A stretch of DNA of 35,515 bases from an uncultured Blautia sp. (lineage in GTDB: Bacteria > Bacillota > Clostridia > Lachnospirales > Lachnospiraceae). Positions within the stretch are counted from its first letter, which is position 1; every line of letters begins with the position of its first letter. This document shows, piece after piece, positions 25,272-33,212 of this stretch. Where the stretch lies: the NCBI GenBank assembly GCA_900556555.1, contig USPF01000020.1:1-35515 (forward strand), read 5' to 3'. The translations under genes were made by a program, and so were the position numbers. The notes beneath the pieces are model-generated. The model searched no databases and had not been told where the DNA came from. It saw only the letters and a list, made by a program, of their open reading frames with translations.

Positions 25272-25759
25272 TTATGAAATATTGTTTTAAAATCGGACTT
25301 TATAAACAGGGCTTGCTTCATGATTTATCGAAGTATTCCTGGACTGAGTTTTCTGTGGGCTGTAAATATTATCAGGGAGACAGGAGTCCAAACAATGCAG
25401 AGCGGGAAGCCACCGGGCTTTCCACTGCATGGATTCACCATTATGGGAGAAATAAGCATCATTTTGAACACTGGGTGGACTATGGAATCCATTGTAAGAC
25501 AGTGATACATGGCGTACCTATGCCAAGAAAATATATCGCTGAAATGGTGATGGACAGAATCAGTGCATCGAGAAATTACCATCCAGATACTTATACGGAT
25601 GCAGCACCGCTTGAGTATTTTCTGAAAAGTAAAGAGCGGTTATGGTTTGTTCATGAAGATACCAACCGGGATTTGGAGTTTTTGCTCCGGATGCTGGCAA
25701 AGAGAGGGGAAAAAGAAACACTAAAATATATCAAACATGTATATTTGAAAGGAAAGTAA
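25223..25759 (+). CDS. DUF5662 family protein, HD-like
   Basis: 178 residues, of a conserved Firmicutes family I recognise as DUF5662 (WKHFKTITKHK, GLYKQGLLHDLSKYS, CKYYQGDRSPNNAE). The function is unknown. The histidine/aspartate spacing recalls HD-domain phosphohydrolases: H13, H33-D34 in LLHDLSK, H72-H73 and H79-H80 in WIHHYGRNKHH, then D111 in MVMDRI. A metal-dependent phosphohydrolase role is therefore possible, but inferred. The start at 25223 gives the expected N-terminus and overlaps the GH13 gene by 49 nt, an unusually long overlap. The next gene starts 7 nt after its stop. Confidence 0.82.
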   Translation: MGIWKHFKTITKHKILVMKYCFKIGLYKQGLLHDLSKYSWTEFSVGCKYYQGDRSPNNAEREATGLSTAWIHHYGRNKHHFEHWVDYGIHCKTVIHGVPMPRKYIAEMVMDRISASRNYHPDTYTDAAPLEYFLKSKERLWFVHEDTNRDLEFLLRMLAKRGEKETLKYIKHVYLKGK

Positions 25760-25766
25760 GGGAGTT

Positions 25767-26738
25767 ATGAGTAATATACAGATTGCAGAGCTGCTTCAGT
25801 GGCTTACAGAGCAGTGGAGCAAGATTCCAAGGCAGTATTTGATCGTAATGTATTTAGGGGGGACTGTTTTTGCCTTTCTCAATTGTTTTATGGGATACCG
25901 TCTGAGAAAAGTATGGGGATGTATTCTCGGTATTCTTGTAGGTGCAGGAGCAGGTGCCGGTGCAGGATATTTTATTCTCCAGGATAAAATCATGGCACTG
26001 GTCTGTGGTATGGCGGGAGCCTTGGTTTTAGGACTGCTTGCATGGCTTTTATACAAATTTGGCGTGTTTTTTATGTGCACGGGTCTGGTCTATTGCATGG
26101 TTACTTCTATGTTCGAAGACCCGTCAATGAAGCAGCATATGATTGCCATAGTCATCGGTGTATTTGCCGGAACCCTGGCACTTGGGTATGAGAAACAGAT
26201 GGTGATTGGAGTTACCTCTATCTGTGGAGGAATCGGCGGGATTCACCTCTTAATGAAAATGTTGGAAAAAGATGCCGGTGCAGGAGAGCTTCTTTTAGGC
26301 TTGATCATGGCTGTCATTGGTATTGCTGTTCAGGCAGCACCCTTTACAAAAGGAAAAGACTGGGAAGCGTCGTTATTTCATCTTCCTTCCAGAAAAAAGA
26401 AACGGGGAATTCCAGGAAAAAGAACAAAAAAAGTGGTGCAGAAAACAGAAGTTACTCATGTACATAGAAATGATGAGAGTAAAAAGCCGGTGAAGAAAAA
26501 GAGATATACCAGAGAATGGGAAGAAGAGGATGAATACGAAGAAGAACCTGTTCAGAAGCCGGTCAGAGAGGAACTGCAAAAGACACAGGAATATACGGTG
26601 GGGCAGAAGCAGTATGAGACAAGAACCCAGCCAAAATCAGATTTTTATCCAGGAACAGGAATAGGAATCGACCTGGATGACTTGAACCGGGAATTGTCTC
26701 AGGAAATACAGAAAATTTATGAGGAAGAACAGCAGTAA
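25767..26738 (+). CDS. Polytopic membrane protein, TMEM198/DUF4203-like
   Basis: 323 residues. The first 200 hold about seven hydrophobic segments, with small-residue packing such as GAGAGAGAGY (about 60-69) after GYRLRKVWGCILGILV, a pattern like the DUF4203 (TMEM198) family. The rest is a soluble tail: a Lys/Arg-rich stretch (SRKKKRGIPGKRTKK), an acidic stretch (EWEEEDEYEEE) and a C-terminal amphipathic segment (IDLDDLNRELSQEIQKIYEEEQQ). The function is unknown and the family call is tentative. It starts 7 nt after the DUF5662 gene behind AAGGGAG and is the last gene before the hairpin at 26757. Confidence 0.65.
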   Translation: MSNIQIAELLQWLTEQWSKIPRQYLIVMYLGGTVFAFLNCFMGYRLRKVWGCILGILVGAGAGAGAGYFILQDKIMALVCGMAGALVLGLLAWLLYKFGVFFMCTGLVYCMVTSMFEDPSMKQHMIAIVIGVFAGTLALGYEKQMVIGVTSICGGIGGIHLLMKMLEKDAGAGELLLGLIMAVIGIAVQAAPFTKGKDWEASLFHLPSRKKKRGIPGKRTKKVVQKTEVTHVHRNDESKKPVKKKRYTREWEEEDEYEEEPVQKPVREELQKTQEYTVGQKQYETRTQPKSDFYPGTGIGIDLDDLNRELSQEIQKIYEEEQQ

Positions 26739-26756
26739 TAGAAAGCATATTTTGAG

Positions 26757-26800
26757 AAGAGGGTGCTGCACTGAGAAGTAATCAGTGTATGCACCCTCTT
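26757..26800. terminator. Long hairpin ending the ClC unit
   Basis: AAGAGGGTGC (26757-26766) pairs with GCACCCTCTT (26791-26800). An inner stem CACTGA (26769-26774) / TCAGTG (26782-26787) stacks on it. U tracts are weak on both sides (GGTGTTTACT forward), so termination efficiency is uncertain. It also lies 6 bases beyond the stop of the small minus-strand frame and could serve both. Confidence 0.6.
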
Positions 26801-26805
26801 GGTGT

Positions 26806-26910
26806 TTACTGCACAGGAGCAAGTAATACTTTTTCAATCACTGTGAAGGATCCTAAAGAAGAAAGAACCCGGATGTCATCATTGTCAGTAAAATTAGAAA
26901 TCTGAAACAT
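26806..26910 (-). CDS. Possible small protein, 34 codons
   Basis: A minus-strand frame MFQISNFTDNDDIRVL...LLAPVQ with no family I recognise. It is reported because the gene parts line up. A TTGTAA-N17-TATAAT promoter lies at 26988-26960, AAAGAGGGA sits 6 nt upstream of the ATG, and a strong hairpin follows the stop. The frame remains open about 24 codons further upstream, through the promoter, so it could instead be the tail of a decayed gene, or the transcript could be a small RNA. Confidence 0.35.
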   Translation of the reverse strand: MFQISNFTDNDDIRVLSSLGSFTVIEKVLLAPVQ

Positions 26911-26959
26911 AGAAAATCCCTCTTTCAAAAAGAAAAAAATACGTGTGTAATATGCTTCG

Positions 26960-26988
26960 ATTATATAAAAATCAAGAATGGATTACAA
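26960..26988 (-). promoter_or_regulatory. Minus-strand sigma-A promoter, divergent from the RND gene
   Basis: TTGTAA (26988-26983), 17-nt spacer, TATAAT (26965-26960). Nothing but the 34-codon frame and the hairpin at 26757-26800 lies downstream before the TMEM198-like gene on the other strand. Confidence 0.6.
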
Positions 26989-27018
26989 TGGATGGAAGAA
27001 AATTTTACAGAAATTTAA

Positions 27019-27047
27019 TTGACTGTACGGAGCAGAATCATTATAAT
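27019..27047 (+). promoter_or_regulatory. Sigma-A promoter of the RND-tetR unit
   Basis: TTGACT (27019-27024), 17-nt spacer, TATAAT (27042-27047). The start point should be near 27054, directly before the candidate operator at 27061-27072. Confidence 0.85.
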
Positions 27048-27060
27048 TTTTTTCAGAACT

Positions 27061-27072
27061 GACCAGTCGGTC
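27061..27072 (+). promoter_or_regulatory. Candidate TetR operator
   Basis: GACCAGTCGGTC has GACC/GGTC arms around a 4-base centre and contains GACCAGTC, similar to GACCRGTC-type TetR-family sites. It begins about 7 bp after the predicted start point, where a bound repressor would block transcription. A TetR-type gene closes the same unit. Confidence 0.6.
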
Positions 27073-27099
27073 GGAAAAGAAAATGCAGGAGGACATCAT

Positions 27100-30000
27100 A
27101 TGTTATCGCGCTATAGTGTAAAGAAACCATATACCGTAGTAGTGGCTGTGGTATTGGTATTGATTCTGGGAGTTGTATCTTTTACAAAAATGAATACAGA
27201 TTTACTTCCCAGTATGGATATGCCGTATGCAGTAGTTATGACTACATATCCTGGAGCAAGTCCGGAAACTGTGGAGCAAACCATTACCAGACCAATAGAA
27301 CAGAGTATGGCTACAGTCAGTAATATAAACAATGTAAGCTCTGTTTCCAGTGAAAACGTATCCGTTGTAATCCTAGAGTTTGCAGAAGAAGCAAATATGG
27401 ATTCTGTTACCCTGGAGATGAAGGAAAACCTGGATCAGATCAAGGGATACTGGGATGACAGTGTAGGAAACCCCATGATCATGAAGTTAAATCCGGATAT
27501 GCTCCCTGTTTTTGTGGCAGCAGTGGACATGGATGGACTGTCTGCTCCGGAAACAACGGATTTTGTGGAGAATCATATTCTTCAGGAAATCGAAAGTATT
27601 GCAGGGGTGGCCAGAGTCTCTGCGTCAGGGGGCGTGACAGAGCAGATCAGCGTAGAATTGCAGCAGGAGAAGATTAATGCTGTGAATCAGAAAGTCCAGG
27701 ATGCCATCAATGGCAAATTTGCAGATCAGGAAAAAGAACTCCAGGATGCAGAAGATAAGCTGGCAGAAGGCCAGGTGCAGCTGGAAGCCGGAAAACAGCA
27801 GCTAGAAGCCGGACAGCAGGAAGCAGCAGGACAGATAGGCCAGGGAAGTGCCCAGCTAAGCCAGGCAAAAGAACAGATGCAGGCAGGACTTAGGGAAATC
27901 AATACACAGCTTCAGACTCTCCAAGAGAAAAAATCAGAGCTGGAGCAGCAAGGGAAACTTCTTATTGCTTCCAGAACCCCGGTAGAAGCAATGCTGAAAG
28001 AATTAACAGCAGCAAAAGAGGAATATTTGCAGGCAGAATCCGGGATACAGGATTTAAAAAATAAGATGACCCAGTTAGATTCCCAGATAGAAGCTGCCAC
28101 AGAAAGTATCCGTCAGTTAGAGAATCAGTTAGAACATGCCGGAACGCAGGAAGAAAAAGACCAGATTCAGGCGTCTATTACAGAGATGAATGCTCAGTTG
28201 GAAGGCCTAAATGCAGCAAAAGCAGAAATGATGGTTCAATTGGAGGCCGCAGAGTCAGCACTGGCATTAATTGATATCCAGGTGATTGATAAGGGCATCC
28301 AGGAGGCGAATGCAGGTCTTGCTAAAATTGCAGAAGCTCAGGCTCAGCTGGAGGCAGGACTTGCCCAGATTCAGGCTGGGGAAACTCAGCTTCTTGAAGC
28401 AAAAGAGCAGTTAGAAGCAGGAAAAAGCAAGATGTCAGCAGCAGAAGTGCAGCTTGAGACACAAAAGATTCTGGCAGCAGTGCAGATGAGCTCTGCGGCT
28501 GCAAAAATAGAGGTAAGCACCTCCCAGATGCAGGCAGCCCAGGCTCAGATCAATGCTGGAAAAGAACAGCTGGATGCTGCAAAAGACCAGGTTCAGGAGA
28601 AAACAGATTTACATACGATTCTTACTCAGGACATGATCAAAGGTATTTTGACAGCAGAAAATTTTGCTATGCCGGCAGGTTATATCCAGGAAAACAAAAA
28701 AGATTATCTGATCCGTGTGGGAGATAAAGTACAAGATGCAGATTCTTTGAAGCAACTTGTAATACTGGATCTTGGAATGGATGGTTTGGAACCAATCAAA
28801 CTTTCAGATGTGGCAGAGGTACAGATTACCGATGATTCTTCAGAGGTGTATGCGGTGATCAATGGCAATCCAGGTGTAATTCTTACCATCGAGAAACAGA
28901 CCGGTTATTCTACCGGAGATGTGACAGATATTATTCTGGAACGCATGGCAGAACTTGAAAAAGAAAATGAAGGACTGCATTTTACTACCTTGATGGATCA
29001 GGGAATCTATATTGACATGGTAATTCAGTCCGTATTGCAGAATATGATTTACGGCGGTGTTCTGGCAATTCTCATCTTGTTTGTATTTTTGCGGAGCATC
29101 CGGCCGACCTTCGTGATTGCATGCTCCATTCCAATCAGTGTAGTGACGGCTGTGGTACTCATGTATTTTTCAGGAGTGACCTTAAATATCATTTCTCTTT
29201 CCGGTCTTGCACTGGGCGTTGGTATGCTGGTGGATAACTCTATTGTTGTTATTGAAAACATTTACCGTATGAGAAATGAAGGAGTACCGGCCAGAAAAGC
29301 AGCAATTGAAGGTGCGAAACAGGTTGCAGGAGCCATTACTTCATCTACTTTGACCACGGTCTGTGTTTTCGCTCCGATTGTGTTCACAGAGGGGATTACC
29401 AGACAGCTCTTTGTGGAAATGGGACTGACTATAGCGTACTCTCTTGTTGCCAGCCTGGTTGTGGCACTGACCGTCGTACCGATGATGTCAGCAGGATTAT
29501 TGAAGAAAACAGAAGAAAAACCTTCCAGATGGCTGGATAAGCTGCAGGAAACTTACAGCAGGCTGATTTTAAAAGTCCTTCGGCATAAAGGATGGGTGCT
29601 TGCAGGAGCCCTTCTGCTTTTTGTGGCAAGTATGATGCTGGCTGTGAGCAAGGGAACAGAGTTTTTCCCTGCCATGGAAAGTACACAGGCAACCATGACC
29701 ATCACCACAGAAAAAGGGACTCCGCTGGAGGAGACAGCAGCCAAATCAGACGAAATTATAGAAAAGATTTCTGATATTCCGGATATTGAAGCCGTGGGAG
29801 CCATGGCATCTAGTTCTTCCATGATGTCAGGAGGAGGTAGTTCCTCCAACAGCGTTACCATGTATCTGGTGCTGAAAGAAGAAAAAGAATTGAATAATGC
29901 CCAGCTGGAAAAAGAAATCCGGAAGAGAACCAAAGATGTAAAAGACTGTGAAATACAGATTTCCACCGCATCTATGGATATGAGTGCACTTGGAGGAAGC

Positions 30001-31128
30001 GGAATCAGTATTCAGATAAAAGGAAAAGAACTGGATGAACTGCAGACAATAGCCAGTGACCTGGCAAAAAAAGTGGAATCCGTAGAAGGAACACAGAATG
30101 TCAGCGATGGCATGGAAGAAGCGGATGCACAGTATGAAGTCATTGTGGATAAAGCAAAAGCAATGGAATATAACCTGACAGTTGCTCAAGTCTTCCAGGC
30201 AATTAACAAGGAACTGGCAGAAGCATCTTCAGCCACTACGATTTCCACTGCAACAAAAGATTATCAGGTTTATGTAGAAAGTGATGCAAAACAATCCATG
30301 ACCAGGGACTCTATCTCTGATATGGAAGTTGATTATACAGACAGTGAAGGAAACAAAAAGAAAGTCAGGGTAGGGGAGATAGCAGAATTTAAGGACTCCC
30401 TGTCACCTCAGTCGATTTCCAGAACGGACCAGAGCCGTTATATGACCGTATCGGCAGAGATTGCTTCAGGATATAACATTGGACTGGTAAGCCAGGAGGT
30501 ACAAAAACTTCTGGATCAGTATGATATTCCGAAAGGATATTCAGCCCAGATGGCCGGAGAGGATGAAATGATCAAAGAGGCTATGGAGCAATTGATGCTA
30601 ATGCTTGTCCTGGCAATTGTGTTTATGTATTTGATCATGGTTGCTCAGTTCCAGTCTCTGATGTCTCCGTTTATTATTATGTTTACCATTCCTTTGGCCT
30701 TCACAGGAGGTTTCCTGGGACTGCTGCTTACAGGTAAGACCGTGAGCATTATTGCAATGATTGGATTTGTAATGCTTTCTGGTATTATTGTAAACAATGG
30801 TATCGTACTGGTGGATTATATCAATCAGATGAGAAAAGAAGGAATGGAAAAGCATGCAGCAATTGCAAAAGCAGGAAGAGACCGTCTAAGACCAATTATC
30901 ATGACCGCTCTCACGACTGTGCTTGGATTAGTTACCATGGCCATGGGACTTGGCATGGGAGGAGACATGGTGCAGCCGATGGCAATTGTTACTATCGGAG
31001 GATTGTTATATGGTACTGTGCTGACGCTGTTCGTGGTACCTTGCATTTACGATTTGCTGAATCGCAAAAAGTATAGAGAAGATGAGGAGTGCTTATCGGA
31101 TGAACCAGAAGAAAAAGGAAAACAGTGA
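27100..31128 (+). CDS. RND exporter with long coiled-coil insertion
   Basis: At 1342 residues it exceeds the roughly 1,030 of standard HAE-1 pumps. Recognisable RND parts are the N-terminal TM helix and porter (KMNTDLLPSMDMPYAVVMT), TM4 (GVGMLVDNSIVVIENIYRM), the second porter half, and TM10 (LSGIIVNNGIVLVDYINQMRKEG). About residues 205-500 are Gln/Glu/Ala/Leu-rich heptads (QLEAGKQQLEAGQQ, AQAQLEAGLAQIQAG), a long coiled coil inserted in the docking-domain region. The TM4 Asp pair of proton-driven pumps is D712-N713. With no outer membrane, the coil may reach through the wall or hold a partner; this is inference. The ATG at 27100 follows AGGAGG. It overlaps tetR by 29 nt. Confidence 0.9.
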   Translation: MLSRYSVKKPYTVVVAVVLVLILGVVSFTKMNTDLLPSMDMPYAVVMTTYPGASPETVEQTITRPIEQSMATVSNINNVSSVSSENVSVVILEFAEEANMDSVTLEMKENLDQIKGYWDDSVGNPMIMKLNPDMLPVFVAAVDMDGLSAPETTDFVENHILQEIESIAGVARVSASGGVTEQISVELQQEKINAVNQKVQDAINGKFADQEKELQDAEDKLAEGQVQLEAGKQQLEAGQQEAAGQIGQGSAQLSQAKEQMQAGLREINTQLQTLQEKKSELEQQGKLLIASRTPVEAMLKELTAAKEEYLQAESGIQDLKNKMTQLDSQIEAATESIRQLENQLEHAGTQEEKDQIQASITEMNAQLEGLNAAKAEMMVQLEAAESALALIDIQVIDKGIQEANAGLAKIAEAQAQLEAGLAQIQAGETQLLEAKEQLEAGKSKMSAAEVQLETQKILAAVQMSSAAAKIEVSTSQMQAAQAQINAGKEQLDAAKDQVQEKTDLHTILTQDMIKGILTAENFAMPAGYIQENKKDYLIRVGDKVQDADSLKQLVILDLGMDGLEPIKLSDVAEVQITDDSSEVYAVINGNPGVILTIEKQTGYSTGDVTDIILERMAELEKENEGLHFTTLMDQGIYIDMVIQSVLQNMIYGGVLAILILFVFLRSIRPTFVIACSIPISVVTAVVLMYFSGVTLNIISLSGLALGVGMLVDNSIVVIENIYRMRNEGVPARKAAIEGAKQVAGAITSSTLTTVCVFAPIVFTEGITRQLFVEMGLTIAYSLVASLVVALTVVPMMSAGLLKKTEEKPSRWLDKLQETYSRLILKVLRHKGWVLAGALLLFVASMMLAVSKGTEFFPAMESTQATMTITTEKGTPLEETAAKSDEIIEKISDIPDIEAVGAMASSSSMMSGGGSSSNSVTMYLVLKEEKELNNAQLEKEIRKRTKDVKDCEIQISTASMDMSALGGSGISIQIKGKELDELQTIASDLAKKVESVEGTQNVSDGMEEADAQYEVIVDKAKAMEYNLTVAQVFQAINKELAEASSATTISTATKDYQVYVESDAKQSMTRDSISDMEVDYTDSEGNKKKVRVGEIAEFKDSLSPQSISRTDQSRYMTVSAEIASGYNIGLVSQEVQKLLDQYDIPKGYSAQMAGEDEMIKEAMEQLMLMLVLAIVFMYLIMVAQFQSLMSPFIIMFTIPLAFTGGFLGLLLTGKTVSIIAMIGFVMLSGIIVNNGIVLVDYINQMRKEGMEKHAAIAKAGRDRLRPIIMTALTTVLGLVTMAMGLGMGGDMVQPMAIVTIGGLLYGTVLTLFVVPCIYDLLNRKKYREDEECLSDEPEEKGKQ

Positions 31129-31723
31129 AAAGGAGCTGGCCTTATTTCATGCAGTATTGGAACTCATAGAAGAAAACGCAGATTTTTCTTCTATGACAGT
31201 TTCTGATATTACAGGGAAAGCAGGGATTGGGAAGGGAACTGCTTATGAGTATTTTTCCAGCAAAGAAGAAATGGTGGCAAAAGCCATTGTATGGGCTATA
31301 GAGAGACAGACAGAGAAAGCAATGCAGATGCTGTCAGAAAAAAAATCCATGGAAGAACAAATCCTGGGAATCATGGATTTTATAGAAATAGAAATGTGCA
31401 GCAAAAAATGTAATATTCAGTTACTGAAGGTATTAAGTCATTCCTGTGAAATGCAGGAAAAACTTCAGCAGGAGTTTGAAAAGTGTGCACCCATGCAGAA
31501 GAGTGTAGAAAAGGTTGTGGATGAAATCATCAGTCTGGGCGACAGGGAAGGAAATATTGCACCGGGAATGAAGAAAACATTCCGCTATACTGTGATTGTA
31601 TCGGGGCTTGTCAGCTACTTTATGTTTCTGACACAGAACCGGGAAACTGTAGATGTGACACAGGAAGAGATGAGGCTCTTTTTAAGCAGACAGATGCTGG
31701 CAGCATTGAAAAATAGTATTTAG
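31100..31723 (+). CDS. TetR/AcrR-family transcriptional regulator
   Basis: The 207-residue protein has a TetR-type helix-turn-helix at about residues 28-56: SSMTVSDITGKAGIGKGTAYEYFSSKEEMVAKAI, with the GKGTxYxYF signature. The all-helical C-terminal ligand domain ends LSRQMLAALKNSI. It overlaps the RND gene by 29 nt, so the two are made together and the protein probably represses its own unit through the site at 27061-27072 until an exported compound binds. An ATG 18 nt upstream is in frame, but GAGGAG at 31084-31089 favours 31100. Confidence 0.9.
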   Translation: MNQKKKENSEKELALFHAVLELIEENADFSSMTVSDITGKAGIGKGTAYEYFSSKEEMVAKAIVWAIERQTEKAMQMLSEKKSMEEQILGIMDFIEIEMCSKKCNIQLLKVLSHSCEMQEKLQQEFEKCAPMQKSVEKVVDEIISLGDREGNIAPGMKKTFRYTVIVSGLVSYFMFLTQNRETVDVTQEEMRLFLSRQMLAALKNSI

Positions 31724-31747
31724 ATGCTACACAGGTCTGCCTATAAG

Positions 31748-31795
31748 AAAAAACGGGAGAGAATTTGGCATAACAGCCATTCTCTTCCGTTTTTT
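31748..31795. terminator. Bidirectional terminator between tetR and pfp
   Basis: AAAAAACGGGAGAGAAT (31748-31764) pairs with ATTCTCTTCCGTTTTTT (31779-31795), 17 bp including one G-U pair, loop 14 nt. It ends in six U in either direction. Confidence 0.9.
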
Positions 31796-31804
31796 ACATG
31801 TTTA

Positions 31805-33034
31805 TTACTTCCGGGAAGCAAATAATGGAAGTCCGTCTGTATCAAGAGGAATCTCCACAGTCCCCTGAATCAGAGGAAGAGCATAAGTAAAGAAATCTTC
31901 TGTAACATCAGAACCATCCTTGGAGATCCATTCAAGAGGAACGGTTTTTTCCTGATTGCAGATTTTATTTACATCTTCCAGGCCGAATGTCATGCGGTAA
32001 GGAAGGTTAGAAGTTCTTACATAAGAAACCATTTTTCCGGTTTCCCCTTTTAAGGCTGCTCTTACACCGTATTCTCCGGCCATAACAGCTTCTTTCTGGT
32101 CCGTGGCAGACATCATAGAAGCAGAGCAGCGCTGGCTGACATTTAATTCAACAGAGCGGGCTTTTACCCCAAGGCGGCTGCGGACCAGGTTTTCCAGATA
32201 TTTGCCACATCCTGCAAGCATTTTATGACCAAAAGAATCGGTTCCAACGCTGTTGTCATATTCACAGATGAAAGTACCATTTTTATCATGGATTCCCTCA
32301 GATACACAGACGATCACATTTGGATTTTTTTCGAAGCAGGATTCTACTTTGGCGAGAAATGCCTCCTGGTCAAAATCTGTTTCAGGCAGATAGATGAGCA
32401 GAGGGTTGTCTTCCACATGTTTTCTGGCTAATGCACCGGCAGCAGTAAGCCATCCTGCATGGCGGCCCATAATCTCCACAATGGTAACAGATTTGGTTTC
32501 ATATACATTTGCATCAATGACAATTTCACGTACTGTGGAAGCTACATAGCGGGCAGCACTGCCAAATCCAGGGGTATGATCCGTCATGATTAAGTCATTG
32601 TCTATGGTTTTTGGCTCTCCAATCACACGGATATCACTTCCTGTTTTTTCTGCATAACGGGAAAGCTTGCTCACGGTATCCATCGAGTCATTTCCGCCGA
32701 TATAGAAGAAATAGCCGATATTCAGTTCTTCAAATTTCTGGAAAAGAGCTGGATAAACAGGATCTTCCAGGCTTTCCGGAAGTTTATAACGGCAGGAGCC
32801 TAAATATGCACCGGGGGTAGTTTTTAGTTTTTCCAATTCCGGTCCAGGGAGGGCTTCCTGAAAATCAAGGATACGTCCTGCCAGAAAACCTTCGATTCCA
32901 TTTATCATACCGTAGACAGTGCCAATAGAATCCTGACGCAAGCCTTCAGAAACAACACCGTAAAGACTGCTGTTAATGACTGCTGTGGGGCCTCCGGACT
33001 GTCCTACAATTAAATTTTTCATGTTCATAATCAT
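31805..33034 (-). CDS. pfp: 6-phosphofructokinase, probably PPi-dependent
   Basis: The 409-residue PfkA-superfamily enzyme has GQSGGPTAVIN near the N-terminus, IGGNDSMDT (112-120), PKTIDNDL (141-148) and MGRHAGW. In ATP enzymes the phosphoryl-donor site has Gly at the second variable position of GGDGS and Gly in PGTIDND. Here these are Asp116 and Lys142, the pair that selects pyrophosphate. The preceding Asp is replaced by N115. It catalyses fructose-6-phosphate phosphorylation, probably reversibly. The ATG at 33034 is preferred to the GTG before it because of AAAGGA 8 nt upstream. It is divergent from aldolase, the next glycolytic step. Confidence 0.87.
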   Translation of the reverse strand: MIMNMKNLIVGQSGGPTAVINSSLYGVVSEGLRQDSIGTVYGMINGIEGFLAGRILDFQEALPGPELEKLKTTPGAYLGSCRYKLPESLEDPVYPALFQKFEELNIGYFFYIGGNDSMDTVSKLSRYAEKTGSDIRVIGEPKTIDNDLIMTDHTPGFGSAARYVASTVREIVIDANVYETKSVTIVEIMGRHAGWLTAAGALARKHVEDNPLLIYLPETDFDQEAFLAKVESCFEKNPNVIVCVSEGIHDKNGTFICEYDNSVGTDSFGHKMLAGCGKYLENLVRSRLGVKARSVELNVSQRCSASMMSATDQKEAVMAGEYGVRAALKGETGKMVSYVRTSNLPYRMTFGLEDVNKICNQEKTVPLEWISKDGSDVTEDFFTYALPLIQGTVEIPLDTDGLPLFASRK

Positions 33035-33069
33035 CACGTTTTCCTTTCTTTTAAGAGTTCTTTCTAGTT

Positions 33070-33098
33070 ATTCTACCATGAAATTGTCAGAATTGCAT
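33070..33098 (-). promoter_or_regulatory. Candidate promoter of pfp
   Basis: Minus strand: ATGCAA (33098-33093), 17-nt spacer, TAGAAT (33075-33070). It is a moderate match and is back to back with the fba promoter. Confidence 0.5.
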
Positions 33099-33108
33099 TA
33101 AGAAATAC

Positions 33109-33136
33109 TTGCCTGAAACAGAAAATGTGTTATAAT
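33109..33136 (+). promoter_or_regulatory. Promoter of fba
   Basis: TTGCCT (33109-33114), 16-nt spacer, TATAAT (33131-33136). The leader of about 70 nt includes a GATTCC/GGAATC hairpin (33153-33170) and the TGGAGG ribosome binding site. Confidence 0.7.
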
Positions 33137-33152
33137 GATTGTAGGTTTTTCG

Positions 33153-33170
33153 GATTCCTGTTCCGGAATC
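33153..33170 (+). promoter_or_regulatory. Small hairpin in the fba leader
   Basis: GATTCC (33153-33158) pairs with GGAATC (33165-33170) around a 6-nt loop, roughly 10 nt after the predicted start point. Such 5' stems often protect mRNA from decay; the role here is unknown. Confidence 0.4.
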
Positions 33171-33212
33171 ATTAAAATGGGAAAACGAATTTTTAAATGG
33201 AGGTCATTTATT

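Noticed and set aside
27700..28600. A separate coiled-coil gene fused by error into the RND frame
   Set aside because: The frame is continuous, porter sequence resumes cleanly after the coil (about residue 500), and no stop, ribosome binding site or frameshift marks a junction.
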